From Anaerorhabdus sp036637135 (GTDB lineage Bacteria > Bacillota_I > Bacilli_A > Erysipelotrichales > Erysipelotrichaceae): a stretch of DNA of 31,521 nt. The translations under genes were made by a program, and so were the position numbers. Positions 6,616 through 14,227 of this stretch are shown here, in pieces. The notes below the pieces were generated by a model, which was given only the letters and a program-made list of their open reading frames with translations, was not told where the DNA came from and did not search any database. Every line of letters begins with the position of its first letter. Within the stretch, counting starts at the first letter, position 1. The stretch spans positions 1 to 31,521 of the forward strand of contig NZ_JAVWNC010000022.1 of NCBI RefSeq assembly GCF_036637135.1. The letters are read 5' to 3'.

Positions 6616-7941
6616 ATGTTTAGTAGAAGAGACTTAACGAAATTAATAATTCCATTGATATTTGAACAAATCCTTGCGGTATTAATGGGGATGGCAGATA
6701 CTGTCATGGTTGCGTCTTGTTCAGAGGCAGCTGTATCTGGTGTATCATTGATTGATGGAATTAATGTATTGTTACTACAACTGTTCGCAGCACTTGCGGT
6801 AGGTGGATCAGTTGTGGTAAGTCAATATTTGGGGAAAAAGGATTTTGAGAGTGCAAAGAAGAGTGCGAAACAACTTGTTTTCGCAACGGTATTTATCGCG
6901 GTTATCATTTCAGTACTGTGCATAACATTTAGAATTAATTTAATTCATTTGATTTTTGGTAATCTAGATCCAGAAGTATTTGAAAGTGCGAAGACGTATT
7001 TCTTAATTACTGCAATTGGCTATCCATTTATTTCTTTATTCAATGCAGGAGCAGCGTTATTTAGAGCGATAGGCAATGCAAAGTTATCATTAAAGTGTTC
7101 CTTATTGATGAATATAATTAACGTTGTTGGTAATGCAATTTTGATTTATGGATTCAATATGGGAGTTGCAGGTGCGGCTATCGCGACAACGGGTTCTATG
7201 ATTATTGGAGCGTTTATCATGGTGTATAATATTACGCATCAAGAAACTGAAGTGAAAATTGATACGTTTAAACATTATCGTCCAAATCTACAAATTATCG
7301 AAAAGATTTTCTTAGTAGGGATTCCATCAGGATTAGAAAATGGTATGTTCCATGTTGGTAAATTGTTAACTGCGGGATTAATTGCATCCTTTGGTACAGT
7401 TTCAATTACCGCAAATGCAATAGGTAATAATTTATCTAATCTTGCGACAATACCTGAAATGGCAATTGGGTTAGCTATGATTACGGTAGTAGGGAGATGT
7501 GTTGGTGCAAAAGAATTTGATCAAGCACGACATTATACAAAGTTATTAATGAAGGTGAGTTACATTGGAATTATCGCATTAAATGTAGTAATGATTTTCT
7601 TATTGAAACCGATCTTAGGTATTTATAATTTATCGGTACCAACATTTGAACTGACATTAGAGATTATGACAATGTATTGTATTGGCGCTATGATCTTTGC
7701 AGTACCAGCCTTTGGGTTACCTAATGCATTACGTGCTGCAGGTGATGTAAAGTTTACAATGGTTACATCAATCATTACTATGTGGGCATGTCGTATTGGA
7801 TTAAGTTATTTATTCGGATTAACATTTGAATTAGGTTTAGTAGGGGTATGGTTAGCAATGATGTGTGACTGGGTGATACGTTCTGCCTTTTTCTACTTCC
7901 GATATAAAGGAAAAGTTTGGCTTACAAAAGGAGTTGTATAA
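6616..7941 (+). CDS. MATE-family efflux transporter
   Basis: This 441-residue inner-membrane protein has about twelve hydrophobic segments in two homologous halves, the MATE architecture. Family features include an N-terminal RRDLTKLIIPLIFEQILAVL with MADTVMVASCSEAAVSGVSL in the first half, and the matching GIPSGLENGMFHVGKLLTAG in the second. MATE proteins export cationic drugs, toxins or metabolites using sodium or proton gradients; the substrate cannot be predicted. The start at 6616 follows GTGGGGA; a longer TTG reading from 6574 would add residues encoded by the upstream terminator/promoter region and is rejected. The gene stands alone between two terminators and is convergent with the 130-residue gene. 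Confidence 0.92.
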   Translation: MFSRRDLTKLIIPLIFEQILAVLMGMADTVMVASCSEAAVSGVSLIDGINVLLLQLFAALAVGGSVVVSQYLGKKDFESAKKSAKQLVFATVFIAVIISVLCITFRINLIHLIFGNLDPEVFESAKTYFLITAIGYPFISLFNAGAALFRAIGNAKLSLKCSLLMNIINVVGNAILIYGFNMGVAGAAIATTGSMIIGAFIMVYNITHQETEVKIDTFKHYRPNLQIIEKIFLVGIPSGLENGMFHVGKLLTAGLIASFGTVSITANAIGNNLSNLATIPEMAIGLAMITVVGRCVGAKEFDQARHYTKLLMKVSYIGIIALNVVMIFLLKPILGIYNLSVPTFELTLEIMTMYCIGAMIFAVPAFGLPNALRAAGDVKFTMVTSIITMWACRIGLSYLFGLTFELGLVGVWLAMMCDWVIRSAFFYFRYKGKVWLTKGVV

Positions 7942-7966
7942 AAAAAGACTGAATCAGTCTTTTTTT
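7941..7966. terminator. Bidirectional terminator between convergent genes
   Basis: Six A, GACTGA, A, TCAGTC, then seven T make a near-perfect palindrome with A and T tracts on both sides. It can therefore end transcription of the MATE gene (plus) and of the 130-residue gene (minus). Confidence 0.8.
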
Positions 7967-8010
7967 ATGTAAATTTAAATAAATGCTCTATGAATAATTT
8001 GTGGAATTAC

Positions 8011-8403
8011 TTAATTCTTTTGTTTATTAAATAACCAGTCTTCACTTTGAACTACGGTAGTATTGATTTTAGTATAGCCATTCATTTGATAGACTATGTC
8101 ATAACCTAATAGTGATTTGAATGCCTCGAAATGATCGATGATGTTAAAGTTTTGTCTGAGTTCAATATATTTTTGTAGACTTTCATTATACTTATAGATA
8201 ACACCAATGTGATGTTCATATGTTGTATCCCAATAAACATGTAGTTGATTTTCGTGTATTATTTTTTCGTTAAGTTCTTTTAGTTCACTAAATTCATTTT
8301 CAGATAGAGGGTGGGTTAATGCAATTTCTTTGGCATCATTGCATACACATTCAACAAATGCAAAAGTCATACCTAAGTAATAAGAAGCTTTATTCATGTT
8401 CAT
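8011..8403 (-). CDS. Unknown 130-residue protein
   Basis: I do not recognise this protein. It is 130 residues, soluble, mildly acidic, rich in aromatic residues and histidine (HVYWDTTYEHHIGVIYKYNE), with helical N-terminal (KASYYLGMTFAFVECVCNDA) and central segments. There is no signal peptide, membrane helix or recognisable catalytic motif. GAGGTGA lies four bases before the ATG, and a good promoter lies immediately upstream (8421-8449), so it is very likely expressed as its own unit. It follows the nitroreductase in the same direction but a terminator separates them. The two cysteines (CVC) near residue 20 could be redox active or bind metal, which is speculation. Confidence 0.7.
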   Translation of the reverse strand: MNMNKASYYLGMTFAFVECVCNDAKEIALTHPLSENEFSELKELNEKIIHENQLHVYWDTTYEHHIGVIYKYNESLQKYIELRQNFNIIDHFEAFKSLLGYDIVYQMNGYTKINTTVVQSEDWLFNKQKN

Positions 8404-8420
8404 AATTTCACCTCATCTTT

Positions 8421-8449
8421 ATTATATATAGAAAAGAAGTAGCTGTCGA
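8421..8449 (-). promoter_or_regulatory. Promoter of the 130-residue gene, embedded in a terminator
   Basis: On the minus strand TCGACA (8449-8444) is 17 bp from a perfect TATAAT (8426-8421). The -35 lies inside the terminator hairpin of the nitroreductase gene. The predicted start of transcription is almost at the GAGGTGA ribosome-binding site, giving a very short 5' leader. Confidence 0.65.
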
Positions 8450-8465
8450 TTGACAACTACTTCTT
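8431..8465 (-). terminator. Terminator of the nitroreductase gene
   Basis: The stem 8434-8447 / 8452-8465 has 14 pairs including one G-U in the minus-strand RNA, with a four-base loop and a short T-rich end. It overlaps the last codons and the stop of the nitroreductase gene. Confidence 0.75.
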
Positions 8466-9188
8466 CCAGTCATTCATTGCGGCATGAAGTGAACGTCCCA
8501 TTTCTTTGAAGAAATCAGAATTGATCTTACGATCATAGAAACGTTTCATCCAAGCTTTTGTTTCATCTTGGCTACCAATACTAAACATCGCTTCTATTTG
8601 TTCATCACTTAATTCTTTGTATGTGTTATCACATACAATATATTGATTATCATAGCGTTTGTGAGGTGCAATAATTGGTGCGTCAGGGAAGTAACCTAAG
8701 ACCAACATACAACATGGAAAAACATATTTTGGTAAGTGCAATAGTTCTTGGTGAATTTCATAGTTCTCCATGATGTCACCGATATAACAAGAACCAATGC
8801 CCATACTCTCTGCAGCCACAACAGCATTTTGTGCAGCGATAACAGCATCTTGCATGCTAAGAATGAAGTCTGCTTCATCAATTGATTTATCACCTGGTTG
8901 CTTTGCACCGTAGAGGTTGAAAGCACGTTCCCATTTACTCATGTCATTACAGAATACCAAGATATGACTTGCGTCCTTAATGAACGGTTGATTGTCACAA
9001 GTCACACTGAGTTTTTCTTTGAGTTGTGGATCAGTGATATTGATGATGGTATACATTTGCATGTTTCCAGCACTTGGAGCTTGTTTAGCACATTTGATAA
9101 TTTCGTCCATATCTTCACTGGTAATAGGAGTGCTACTGAATTTCCTTAGTGATGAACGACTTAGTAATACATCTGTAATATTATTCAT
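8457..9188 (-). CDS. NfsA/Frp-like nitroreductase family FMN oxidoreductase
   Basis: This 243-residue flavoenzyme reduces flavin, quinone, nitro or related substrates with NAD(P)H. The N-terminal FMN-phosphate motif is visible: RSSLRKF at residues 11-17. QAPSAGNMQMY at about 36-46 and GIGSCYIGDI in the middle, followed by VLGYFPDAP, are typical of NfsA/Frp-type members. The C-terminal ~50 residues (WMKRFYDRKINSDFFKEMGR) resemble the tail that wraps the partner subunit in that subgroup. A GAAAGGAAAA ribosome-binding site precedes the ATG. It lies downstream of the ribonucleotide reductase on the same strand but behind a terminator, so it may be partly independent. The physiological substrate is unknown. 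Confidence 0.9.
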   Translation of the reverse strand: MNNITDVLLSRSSLRKFSSTPITSEDMDEIIKCAKQAPSAGNMQMYTIINITDPQLKEKLSVTCDNQPFIKDASHILVFCNDMSKWERAFNLYGAKQPGDKSIDEADFILSMQDAVIAAQNAVVAAESMGIGSCYIGDIMENYEIHQELLHLPKYVFPCCMLVLGYFPDAPIIAPHKRYDNQYIVCDNTYKELSDEQIEAMFSIGSQDETKAWMKRFYDRKINSDFFKEMGRSLHAAMNDWKK

Positions 9189-9203
9189 TTTTATTTTCCT
9201 TTC

Positions 9204-9229
9204 AAAAAAAGAGACACAGTCTCTTTTTT
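9204..9229 (-). terminator. Terminator after the ribonucleotide reductase gene
   Basis: GAGAC / GTCTC with a three-base loop is flanked by A and T tracts on each side, extending the stem. It begins within the reductase stop codon on the minus strand and precedes the nitroreductase ribosome-binding site. Confidence 0.75.
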
Positions 9230-11744
9230 ATAGTCCACATTTAAGTTGGGCATTACAGTTGGTACAAGTATTACATCCACCGATTTCTTCTACAACACCT
9301 TCTAGACAAATTGGACAAATATCTCCAACTTCTACTCCGATGTTACGATCTTGACGATCCGCTCTTAAATCAGTTTTCTTTTCTTCTTCTTGTGTCTTCT
9401 TTACATCAACTCCGAAGTCTTTTGTAATACTCATTTGATCCCATGCTGTATCTTCATCATTTGTTAGACTTAATACTTGAGAGTCACGAGAACCATCTAC
9501 ATAAACAGTTCCACCTTTTGCACCACCGTTGAATAAACGTTCGTAGATTTTTTGTACTTGGCGTACAGAGAAACCACGAGGAGCATTCACAGTTTTAGAT
9601 ATAGATGAATCAATCCAATGTTGAATAGCGCATTGTGTATCTGCGTGTTCTTCTGGTGATAATTGCATTGCGCTAACAAAGAAGTCAGGTAATGAATCAC
9701 GAGTATATCCTGGATTTAATGCTAACCATTGATCAACGATAGCGGCATTCACCTCGATGAATTTTCCTAAACGTCCAGAACGGAAGTAACTGAAACTGAA
9801 GTAAGGTTCTAACCCTGTCGAAACCCCAACCATTGTTCCAGTAGAACCTGTAGGAGCGATTGTTAGTAAGTGTGAGTTACGAATACCGTATTTAACGATA
9901 TCTTGGCGAATACTTTCATCCATGAGTTTCATATAACCAGATTGAATGAAATCTTCTCCTTTAGTAAAGAATGGGAATGATCCTTTTTCTTTAGCTAATT
10001 CAACAGATGTTCTATATGCACTTTCTGAAATGCATTTAAATACTGAATTAATAGTGTCAATTGATTCAGGAGAACCATAACGTTTCTTAGCCCAAATCAA
10101 TAAGTCATGCAATCCCATGATACCTAAACCAACACGACGTTCACCAAGTGCTTGTTCCTTATTTGCTTCTAAGAAGTAAGGTGTATCGTCGATTACGTTA
10201 TCTTGCATACGTACTGTAAGAGCTACGGTATTCGCAAGTTTATCATATAAGATGTCACCTGTATTTTTATCAACGAAGTTAGCTAGGTTTACGGCAGCTA
10301 AGTTACATACTGAATATGGTGCAAGTGGTTGTTCACCACAAGGATTTGTCGCCACAACTTTTTGACCATATGTTTTCGCATTCGTCATATCATTTGCATT
10401 ATCAATGAAGAAGATTCCAGGTTCTGCAGAATAAGTAGCACAGAAACAAATTAAATCCCATAAATCACGAGCTTTGATTGTACGATATGTCTTTACTGGA
10501 TAACCCATTTCAGCCCATTCACGTACATCACCAACATCATGCCATTTTTCATCATATGCAGTTTTTTGTTCATCGTTATATATTTGAAGATCTGGGAAAC
10601 GTAAATCAAATGTAGAATCAGTTTCAACAGCCTTCATAAATTCTTTAGTAAGTGTTACAGAAATATTTGCACCAGTTAAGAAATCAGGATTTTGTACACC
10701 TAAGCTACCACCATCAAGTAATACCTCACGCGCATGATCCTTGATGTGTTCAGGTGTAGTTTTTGACTCAACTAAACTTTCGTACATTTCTTTTTCTAAA
10801 CGAGTAAGTGGAGTGAATTTAAGTTTACGATGTGCTAATTCACGAATGAGTTCATCGTTTGAATTTTCACTTAACCATTTTAAAACTTTAGGATTTTGCA
10901 TTTTAGAAATAATGAATTCATAAATATCTGGATGCCAGTCCGCAAGCATAATCATTTGAGCTCCACGGCGACTTCCACCTTGTTCAACCAAGTTAGTTAA
11001 ATTCGCAATATCATTTAGCCATGAAACAGCACCACTTGATTTACCACCAACTCCTTTAGCAGGAGCTGATTTAGGACGAAGTGTAGAACCATTTGTTCCA
11101 ACTCCTCCACCTCTACTCATGATTTCCATAACTTCTTTTCTATGATCTGCAATACCACCACGACTATCTTTTACAAATGGCATAACGAAGCAGTTAAAGT
11201 AAGTTACTTGAGTACCACTACCAGCACCATATAAAACACGTCCAGCAGGAATTGTGTTTAAATCTTTTAGTTGTTCATAGAATAATTGCCCGTATTTTTC
11301 TCTTGTAGCTTCATCTTTTTCAGGATTAGCTAATGCGAAACCAACACGTTTTGCAATTTGTTCATAATAAATTTCTAGTGGTTTATCAATTTGAAAGAAT
11401 GTGCGTTTTACAAGACCAGTTTGAGATTCTTTATCATCTTCAAGTGTTCCTCTAAATTCATCTTCAATTTCAATCGCAACAGTTTCATTTTCTGTATCAA
11501 TTGACTTAATAACCCCAACTCCTCGTGCGGGATATTTAGGATCTTCTTTAATTACTGTTAAAACAATATCACCAACACCTAGGGAGATTAATTCTCTATC
11601 TTTTTGTGAGTAACGATCTAACATAACAAGACGTGATACTCCACTATGTATTGTATGGAAATCTGCCTCAATCTTAGTTAGATGAGGGAAGTAAGTCTCA
11701 ATGTCTTGGTTAAGTTTTTGTACTGTTTCTTTAGTGTAAGTCAT
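9228..11744 (-). CDS. nrdJ: Adenosylcobalamin-dependent ribonucleotide reductase (class II)
   Basis: This 838-residue cytoplasmic enzyme makes deoxyribonucleotides using a cobalamin-generated thiyl radical and needs no oxygen. Visible catalytic set: Cys185 in YFNCFV and Cys480 in SVCNLAAVNL form the reducible pair; Cys469 and Glu471 in NPCGE provide the thiyl radical and acid/base; PTGSTGTMVG (631-640) is the substrate phosphate loop; GGGVGTNGSTLRP (212-224) is also conserved. The C-terminus has a cysteine cluster (Cys810, 813, 824, 827, 830, 836) ending LKCGL, the metal-binding and re-reducing tail of NrdJ. The ATG overlaps the adenosyltransferase stop in an ATGA junction and has AAGGAG eight bases upstream. 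The two proteins form a functional pair: cofactor maker and cofactor user. Confidence 0.95.
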   Translation of the reverse strand: MTYTKETVQKLNQDIETYFPHLTKIEADFHTIHSGVSRLVMLDRYSQKDRELISLGVGDIVLTVIKEDPKYPARGVGVIKSIDTENETVAIEIEDEFRGTLEDDKESQTGLVKRTFFQIDKPLEIYYEQIAKRVGFALANPEKDEATREKYGQLFYEQLKDLNTIPAGRVLYGAGSGTQVTYFNCFVMPFVKDSRGGIADHRKEVMEIMSRGGGVGTNGSTLRPKSAPAKGVGGKSSGAVSWLNDIANLTNLVEQGGSRRGAQMIMLADWHPDIYEFIISKMQNPKVLKWLSENSNDELIRELAHRKLKFTPLTRLEKEMYESLVESKTTPEHIKDHAREVLLDGGSLGVQNPDFLTGANISVTLTKEFMKAVETDSTFDLRFPDLQIYNDEQKTAYDEKWHDVGDVREWAEMGYPVKTYRTIKARDLWDLICFCATYSAEPGIFFIDNANDMTNAKTYGQKVVATNPCGEQPLAPYSVCNLAAVNLANFVDKNTGDILYDKLANTVALTVRMQDNVIDDTPYFLEANKEQALGERRVGLGIMGLHDLLIWAKKRYGSPESIDTINSVFKCISESAYRTSVELAKEKGSFPFFTKGEDFIQSGYMKLMDESIRQDIVKYGIRNSHLLTIAPTGSTGTMVGVSTGLEPYFSFSYFRSGRLGKFIEVNAAIVDQWLALNPGYTRDSLPDFFVSAMQLSPEEHADTQCAIQHWIDSSISKTVNAPRGFSVRQVQKIYERLFNGGAKGGTVYVDGSRDSQVLSLTNDEDTAWDQMSITKDFGVDVKKTQEEEKKTDLRADRQDRNIGVEVGDICPICLEGVVEEIGGCNTCTNCNAQLKCGL

Positions 11745-12247
11745 ATTGCGTTCTCCTTTGTTGTTGAATTAAGATATTCTCTACAACCAATCACAAACCA
11801 AAAGTCACTGAGTCGGTTGATATATCTCAAAATCGATGATGGTACTTCTTGTTCTTTGTTTAGGTGGTACAATACTCGCTCAACCTTACGTACAGTTGTA
11901 CGTAGATGATTGATAGTCGCTACCTTTTCGTTACCGAAAGGATAGACAAATTGAAATGAGTCACTGATTGAATCTTGATCCATTGTTTGTTCGAGCCATT
12001 CTGTTTTATCATCAGTGAACTCTGATGCTGGTGAATAACCGGCAAGTATTGCACATATACAATTTAAATCCTCTACAATTTTTTTTGCTGTAGAGGACTC
12101 GGAATCCCATTTCGTGCTGAGTAGGATGCATTCCGCAATGCACGTATCTATTTCTCCTAGTACCTCGATAATTAGACTTGTCTTTTCAATGCGGTTACCA
12201 AAGATACTCGTTGTACCGGTATCGCCTCTCTTGGTTGATACCTTCAT
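11741..12247 (-). CDS. PduO-type cob(I)alamin adenosyltransferase
   Basis: This 168-residue enzyme transfers the adenosyl group of ATP to cob(I)alamin, giving adenosylcobalamin. Family features: the N-terminal ATP loop TKRGDTGTTS (residues 5-14), the central RKVER helix (120-124) with Arg residues that bind ATP, and the C-terminal INRLSDFWFVIGCREYLN block matching the usual N-R-L-S-D signature. The second motif reads GEIDTCIAE where relatives usually have G-x-x-D-E-L-N, a departure worth noting. The start at 12247 has GAGGAGG at proper spacing; an upstream in-frame ATG would add 23 unrelated residues from the promoter. It is translationally coupled with the B12-dependent reductase, explaining its role as a dedicated cofactor supply. 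Confidence 0.92.
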   Translation of the reverse strand: MKVSTKRGDTGTTSIFGNRIEKTSLIIEVLGEIDTCIAECILLSTKWDSESSTAKKIVEDLNCICAILAGYSPASEFTDDKTEWLEQTMDQDSISDSFQFVYPFGNEKVATINHLRTTVRKVERVLYHLNKEQEVPSSILRYINRLSDFWFVIGCREYLNSTTKENAI

Positions 12248-12274
12248 AAAAATCCTCCTCGGAAATATAAAACA

Positions 12275-12303
12275 ATTATACGATAAAAGTAGAGTATTTT
12301 GAA
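12275..12303 (-). promoter_or_regulatory. Promoter of the adenosyltransferase-reductase operon
   Basis: On the minus strand TTCAAA (12303-12298) and TATAAT (12280-12275) are 17 bp apart, 28 bases before the adenosyltransferase start. No NrdR box pair or cobalamin riboswitch is visible in the short leader. Confidence 0.55.
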
Positions 12304-12360
12304 GTATTAAACTCAACTTTCTGAATAGATTTCTAAAATGTTGAGTATGTGCTACTTTTA
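12284..12360. repeat. Bipartite inverted repeat spanning two divergent promoters
   Basis: GTTGAGT...CTACTTTTA occurs on the plus strand at 12340-12346 and 12352-12360, and in mirror image on the minus strand at 12317-12311 and 12292-12284. The internal spacers differ (5 and 18 bases). Each CTACTTTTA lies just upstream of a -10 box, one pointing to ispD and one to the adenosyltransferase. Confidence 0.7.
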
Positions 12361-12369
12361 GTGTATGAT
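12341..12369 (+). promoter_or_regulatory. Promoter of ispD
   Basis: TTGAGT (12341-12346) and TATGAT (12364-12369) are 17 bp apart, 25 bases ahead of the ispD ATG. The -35 overlaps the GTTGAGT half of the inverted repeat. Confidence 0.55.
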
Positions 12370-12394
12370 GTTAAAAAAGTTAGAGGTATTTTAA

Positions 12395-13030
12395 ATGAAA
12401 TATTCGGTAATCATTGTGGCTGCGGGAAGAGGCTCACGCATGAAATTAGGCTATAATAAGGTCTATTATCCGCTAAATGGCATCACAATCCTTGAACAAA
12501 CCATGAAAAAGTTTGAAAGTGACCCTGAATGCAATCAAATTATAGTTGTTACTGAAGGTGATGATTATAAACAACATACAAATCGATATACTGGTAAAAT
12601 TGTAATTGTTAAGGGTGGAAACACAAGACAAGAAAGTGTGTTTAATGGCTTATGTGCGGTAAAAGAAGATGTTGTTTTTGTACATGATGGAGCACGCCCA
12701 TTTGTAAAGGAAGAATCGCTTAGAAGACTTAGTCAAGCTATGGAAATCAATGAAGCAGCACTATTAATGGTTCCATGTAAGGATACAATCAAAGTAGTAG
12801 TAGATGGAGTAATTTCAAAGACGTTGGATCGTTCGAAGTTAATGCATGCCCAAACTCCTCAAGCATTTAAAACAAAATTACTCATCGAATGTTACCAAAA
12901 AGCCTTTCATGATGGGTATCTAGGTACTGATGATGCATCCTTAGTTGAAAAGTATAGTGATGCTAAAATTGCAGTTGTTGAGGGAGATTATAAAAACATC
13001 AAAATCACAACCCCAGATGATATTGAATAG
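12395..13030 (+). CDS. ispD: 2-C-methyl-D-erythritol 4-phosphate cytidylyltransferase
   Basis: This 211-residue soluble enzyme joins MEP and CTP in the non-mevalonate isoprenoid pathway. The nucleotide-binding loop AAGRGSRM (residues 9-16) with Lys22 further on, GGNTRQESV (74-82) and VHDGARPFV (96-104) are the classical IspD signatures, and NIKITTPDD at the end is the typical C-terminal strand. The protein stops right after TPDDIE, around fifteen residues earlier than most IspD proteins, losing the final helix; this is probably tolerated. TarI ribitol-phosphate cytidylyltransferases are close relatives, but there is no tarJ nearby. AGAGG lies upstream of the ATG. Other MEP genes are not in the window. 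Confidence 0.9.
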   Translation: MKYSVIIVAAGRGSRMKLGYNKVYYPLNGITILEQTMKKFESDPECNQIIVVTEGDDYKQHTNRYTGKIVIVKGGNTRQESVFNGLCAVKEDVVFVHDGARPFVKEESLRRLSQAMEINEAALLMVPCKDTIKVVVDGVISKTLDRSKLMHAQTPQAFKTKLLIECYQKAFHDGYLGTDDASLVEKYSDAKIAVVEGDYKNIKITTPDDIE

Positions 13031-13039
13031 GATATTCAC

Positions 13040-13075
13040 AAACTCTTTCATATGAATAAATGAAGGAGTTTTTTT
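13040..13075 (+). terminator. ispD terminator containing the comFA ribosome-binding site
   Basis: A 12-bp stem with one G-U (13040-13051 / 13060-13071), an 8-base loop and a T run to 13075 fits an intrinsic terminator. The 3' arm contains AAGGAG (13063-13068), and the T tract is the spacer to the comFA ATG at 13076, so the comFA start signal is paired in this structure. Confidence 0.75.
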
Positions 13076-14227
13076 ATGCGTTGTCCACGATGTCAAAATG
13101 AAGAGAAGAAATATTTCTATAAATCAAGTAAAGGTTGGATTTGTAGAAGATGGATTCAGTTTAGAAGACAATTAGTAGAAGAGAAGATCACAAGTCATGA
13201 AATTGAAGAGGTAAAAGCGGATGCACAAGAATACATATTAAAATATCCATTAACCCCTAAGCAAAAGGAAATTTCGTACCAATGTTTACAAAGCTTATTA
13301 GTTGGAAAGGATGTTTTTATCGATGCTTTGTGTGGCGGTGGAAAAACGGAATTGGTTTTGCAAAGTATAAGTGCTTATTTAAAACGAAGAAAAAGAGTTG
13401 TTTTTGCAGTAGCTAGAAGGCAAGTTGTGTTGGATTTATACTCGCGTTTAAAACCAATTTTTAAAGATGCAAAAGTAATTGCGGTATGTCAGGGATATAC
13501 AGATGATTTAGTGGGTGATTTAATACTCTGTACAACACACCAATTGTATCGTTATCCTAAGACATTTGATTTGGTTGTTTTAGATGAACCAGATGCCTTT
13601 CCATACAAGGGAAATATCGTGTTAGAAGGTATTGTTAAAACAAGTTGTATTGGACAAATGATATATCTAACGGCAACTCCAGATAAGACCATAAAACGAA
13701 GGATTCAACAAGGAGAATTAACCCATTTAAAATTGTATCGTAGACCTCACAATTATGATTTACCTGTACCTCAATTAATCATTGCACCGATCATGTTTTT
13801 ATTTGTCATATTGGTACAATGGATATATGAGCATAATGGAAAATCAGTCTTAATATTTGTACCTACAATTAAAATGGAGAAAGTAATGCATCGTCTTTTG
13901 TCATGCCTATTTCAAGTAGATTCATGCACAAGTAAAACAAGTGATAAAGATCGAATTATTCAACAGTTTAGAGAAAAGAAAATACAATGTTTAATTGCGA
14001 CTACAATATTAGAAAGAGGTGTAACTATCGAAGGGATTGATGTCTGTGTTTTTTGTGCTGATCACCGTGTGTTTGATGAAGCAAGTTTAGTTCAAATGAG
14101 TGGGAGAGTTGGAAGAAGTTTTAAGTATCCGACAGGTGATTGTCTATTCTTATCAGTAAGTAAATCAAAGCTTGTAGATGATTGTATCAAAACATGTATC
14201 AAGGTGAATGAACTTGGAAGAATGTAA
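13076..14227 (+). CDS. comFA: ComFA-like DNA translocase/helicase, competence
   Basis: This 383-residue SF2 ATPase belongs to ComFA, the membrane-associated motor that helps pull transforming DNA into the cell. Order: an N-terminal zinc-finger region (Cys3, Cys6, Cys23), Walker A CGGGKTE (86-92, Lys90), Walker B LDEPDAFPY (169-177; D-E-x-D-A-F-P is ComFA-specific), TATP motif III, then the C-terminal RecA lobe with ATTILERGVT and QMSGRVGRS. It is shorter than the roughly 460 residues of Bacillus subtilis ComFA. The fourth zinc ligand expected as C-x-x-C is Trp26 (TGG) instead of Cys, so metal binding may be impaired. Its Shine-Dalgarno lies inside the ispD terminator stem. comFC overlaps its 3' end; there is no comFB. 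Confidence 0.9.
   Translation: MRCPRCQNEEKKYFYKSSKGWICRRWIQFRRQLVEEKITSHEIEEVKADAQEYILKYPLTPKQKEISYQCLQSLLVGKDVFIDALCGGGKTELVLQSISAYLKRRKRVVFAVARRQVVLDLYSRLKPIFKDAKVIAVCQGYTDDLVGDLILCTTHQLYRYPKTFDLVVLDEPDAFPYKGNIVLEGIVKTSCIGQMIYLTATPDKTIKRRIQQGELTHLKLYRRPHNYDLPVPQLIIAPIMFLFVILVQWIYEHNGKSVLIFVPTIKMEKVMHRLLSCLFQVDSCTSKTSDKDRIIQQFREKKIQCLIATTILERGVTIEGIDVCVFCADHRVFDEASLVQMSGRVGRSFKYPTGDCLFLSVSKSKLVDDCIKTCIKVNELGRM

Noticed and set aside
10741..10923. Plus-strand open frame inside nrdJ
   Set aside because: Antisense to a conserved enzyme region, no ribosome-binding site, no recognisable protein.
12245..12395. Cobalamin riboswitch or NrdR boxes ahead of the adenosyltransferase-reductase operon
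   Set aside because: The leader is under 30 nt, with no B12-box-like sequence, and the dyads seen do not match the NrdR box pattern.
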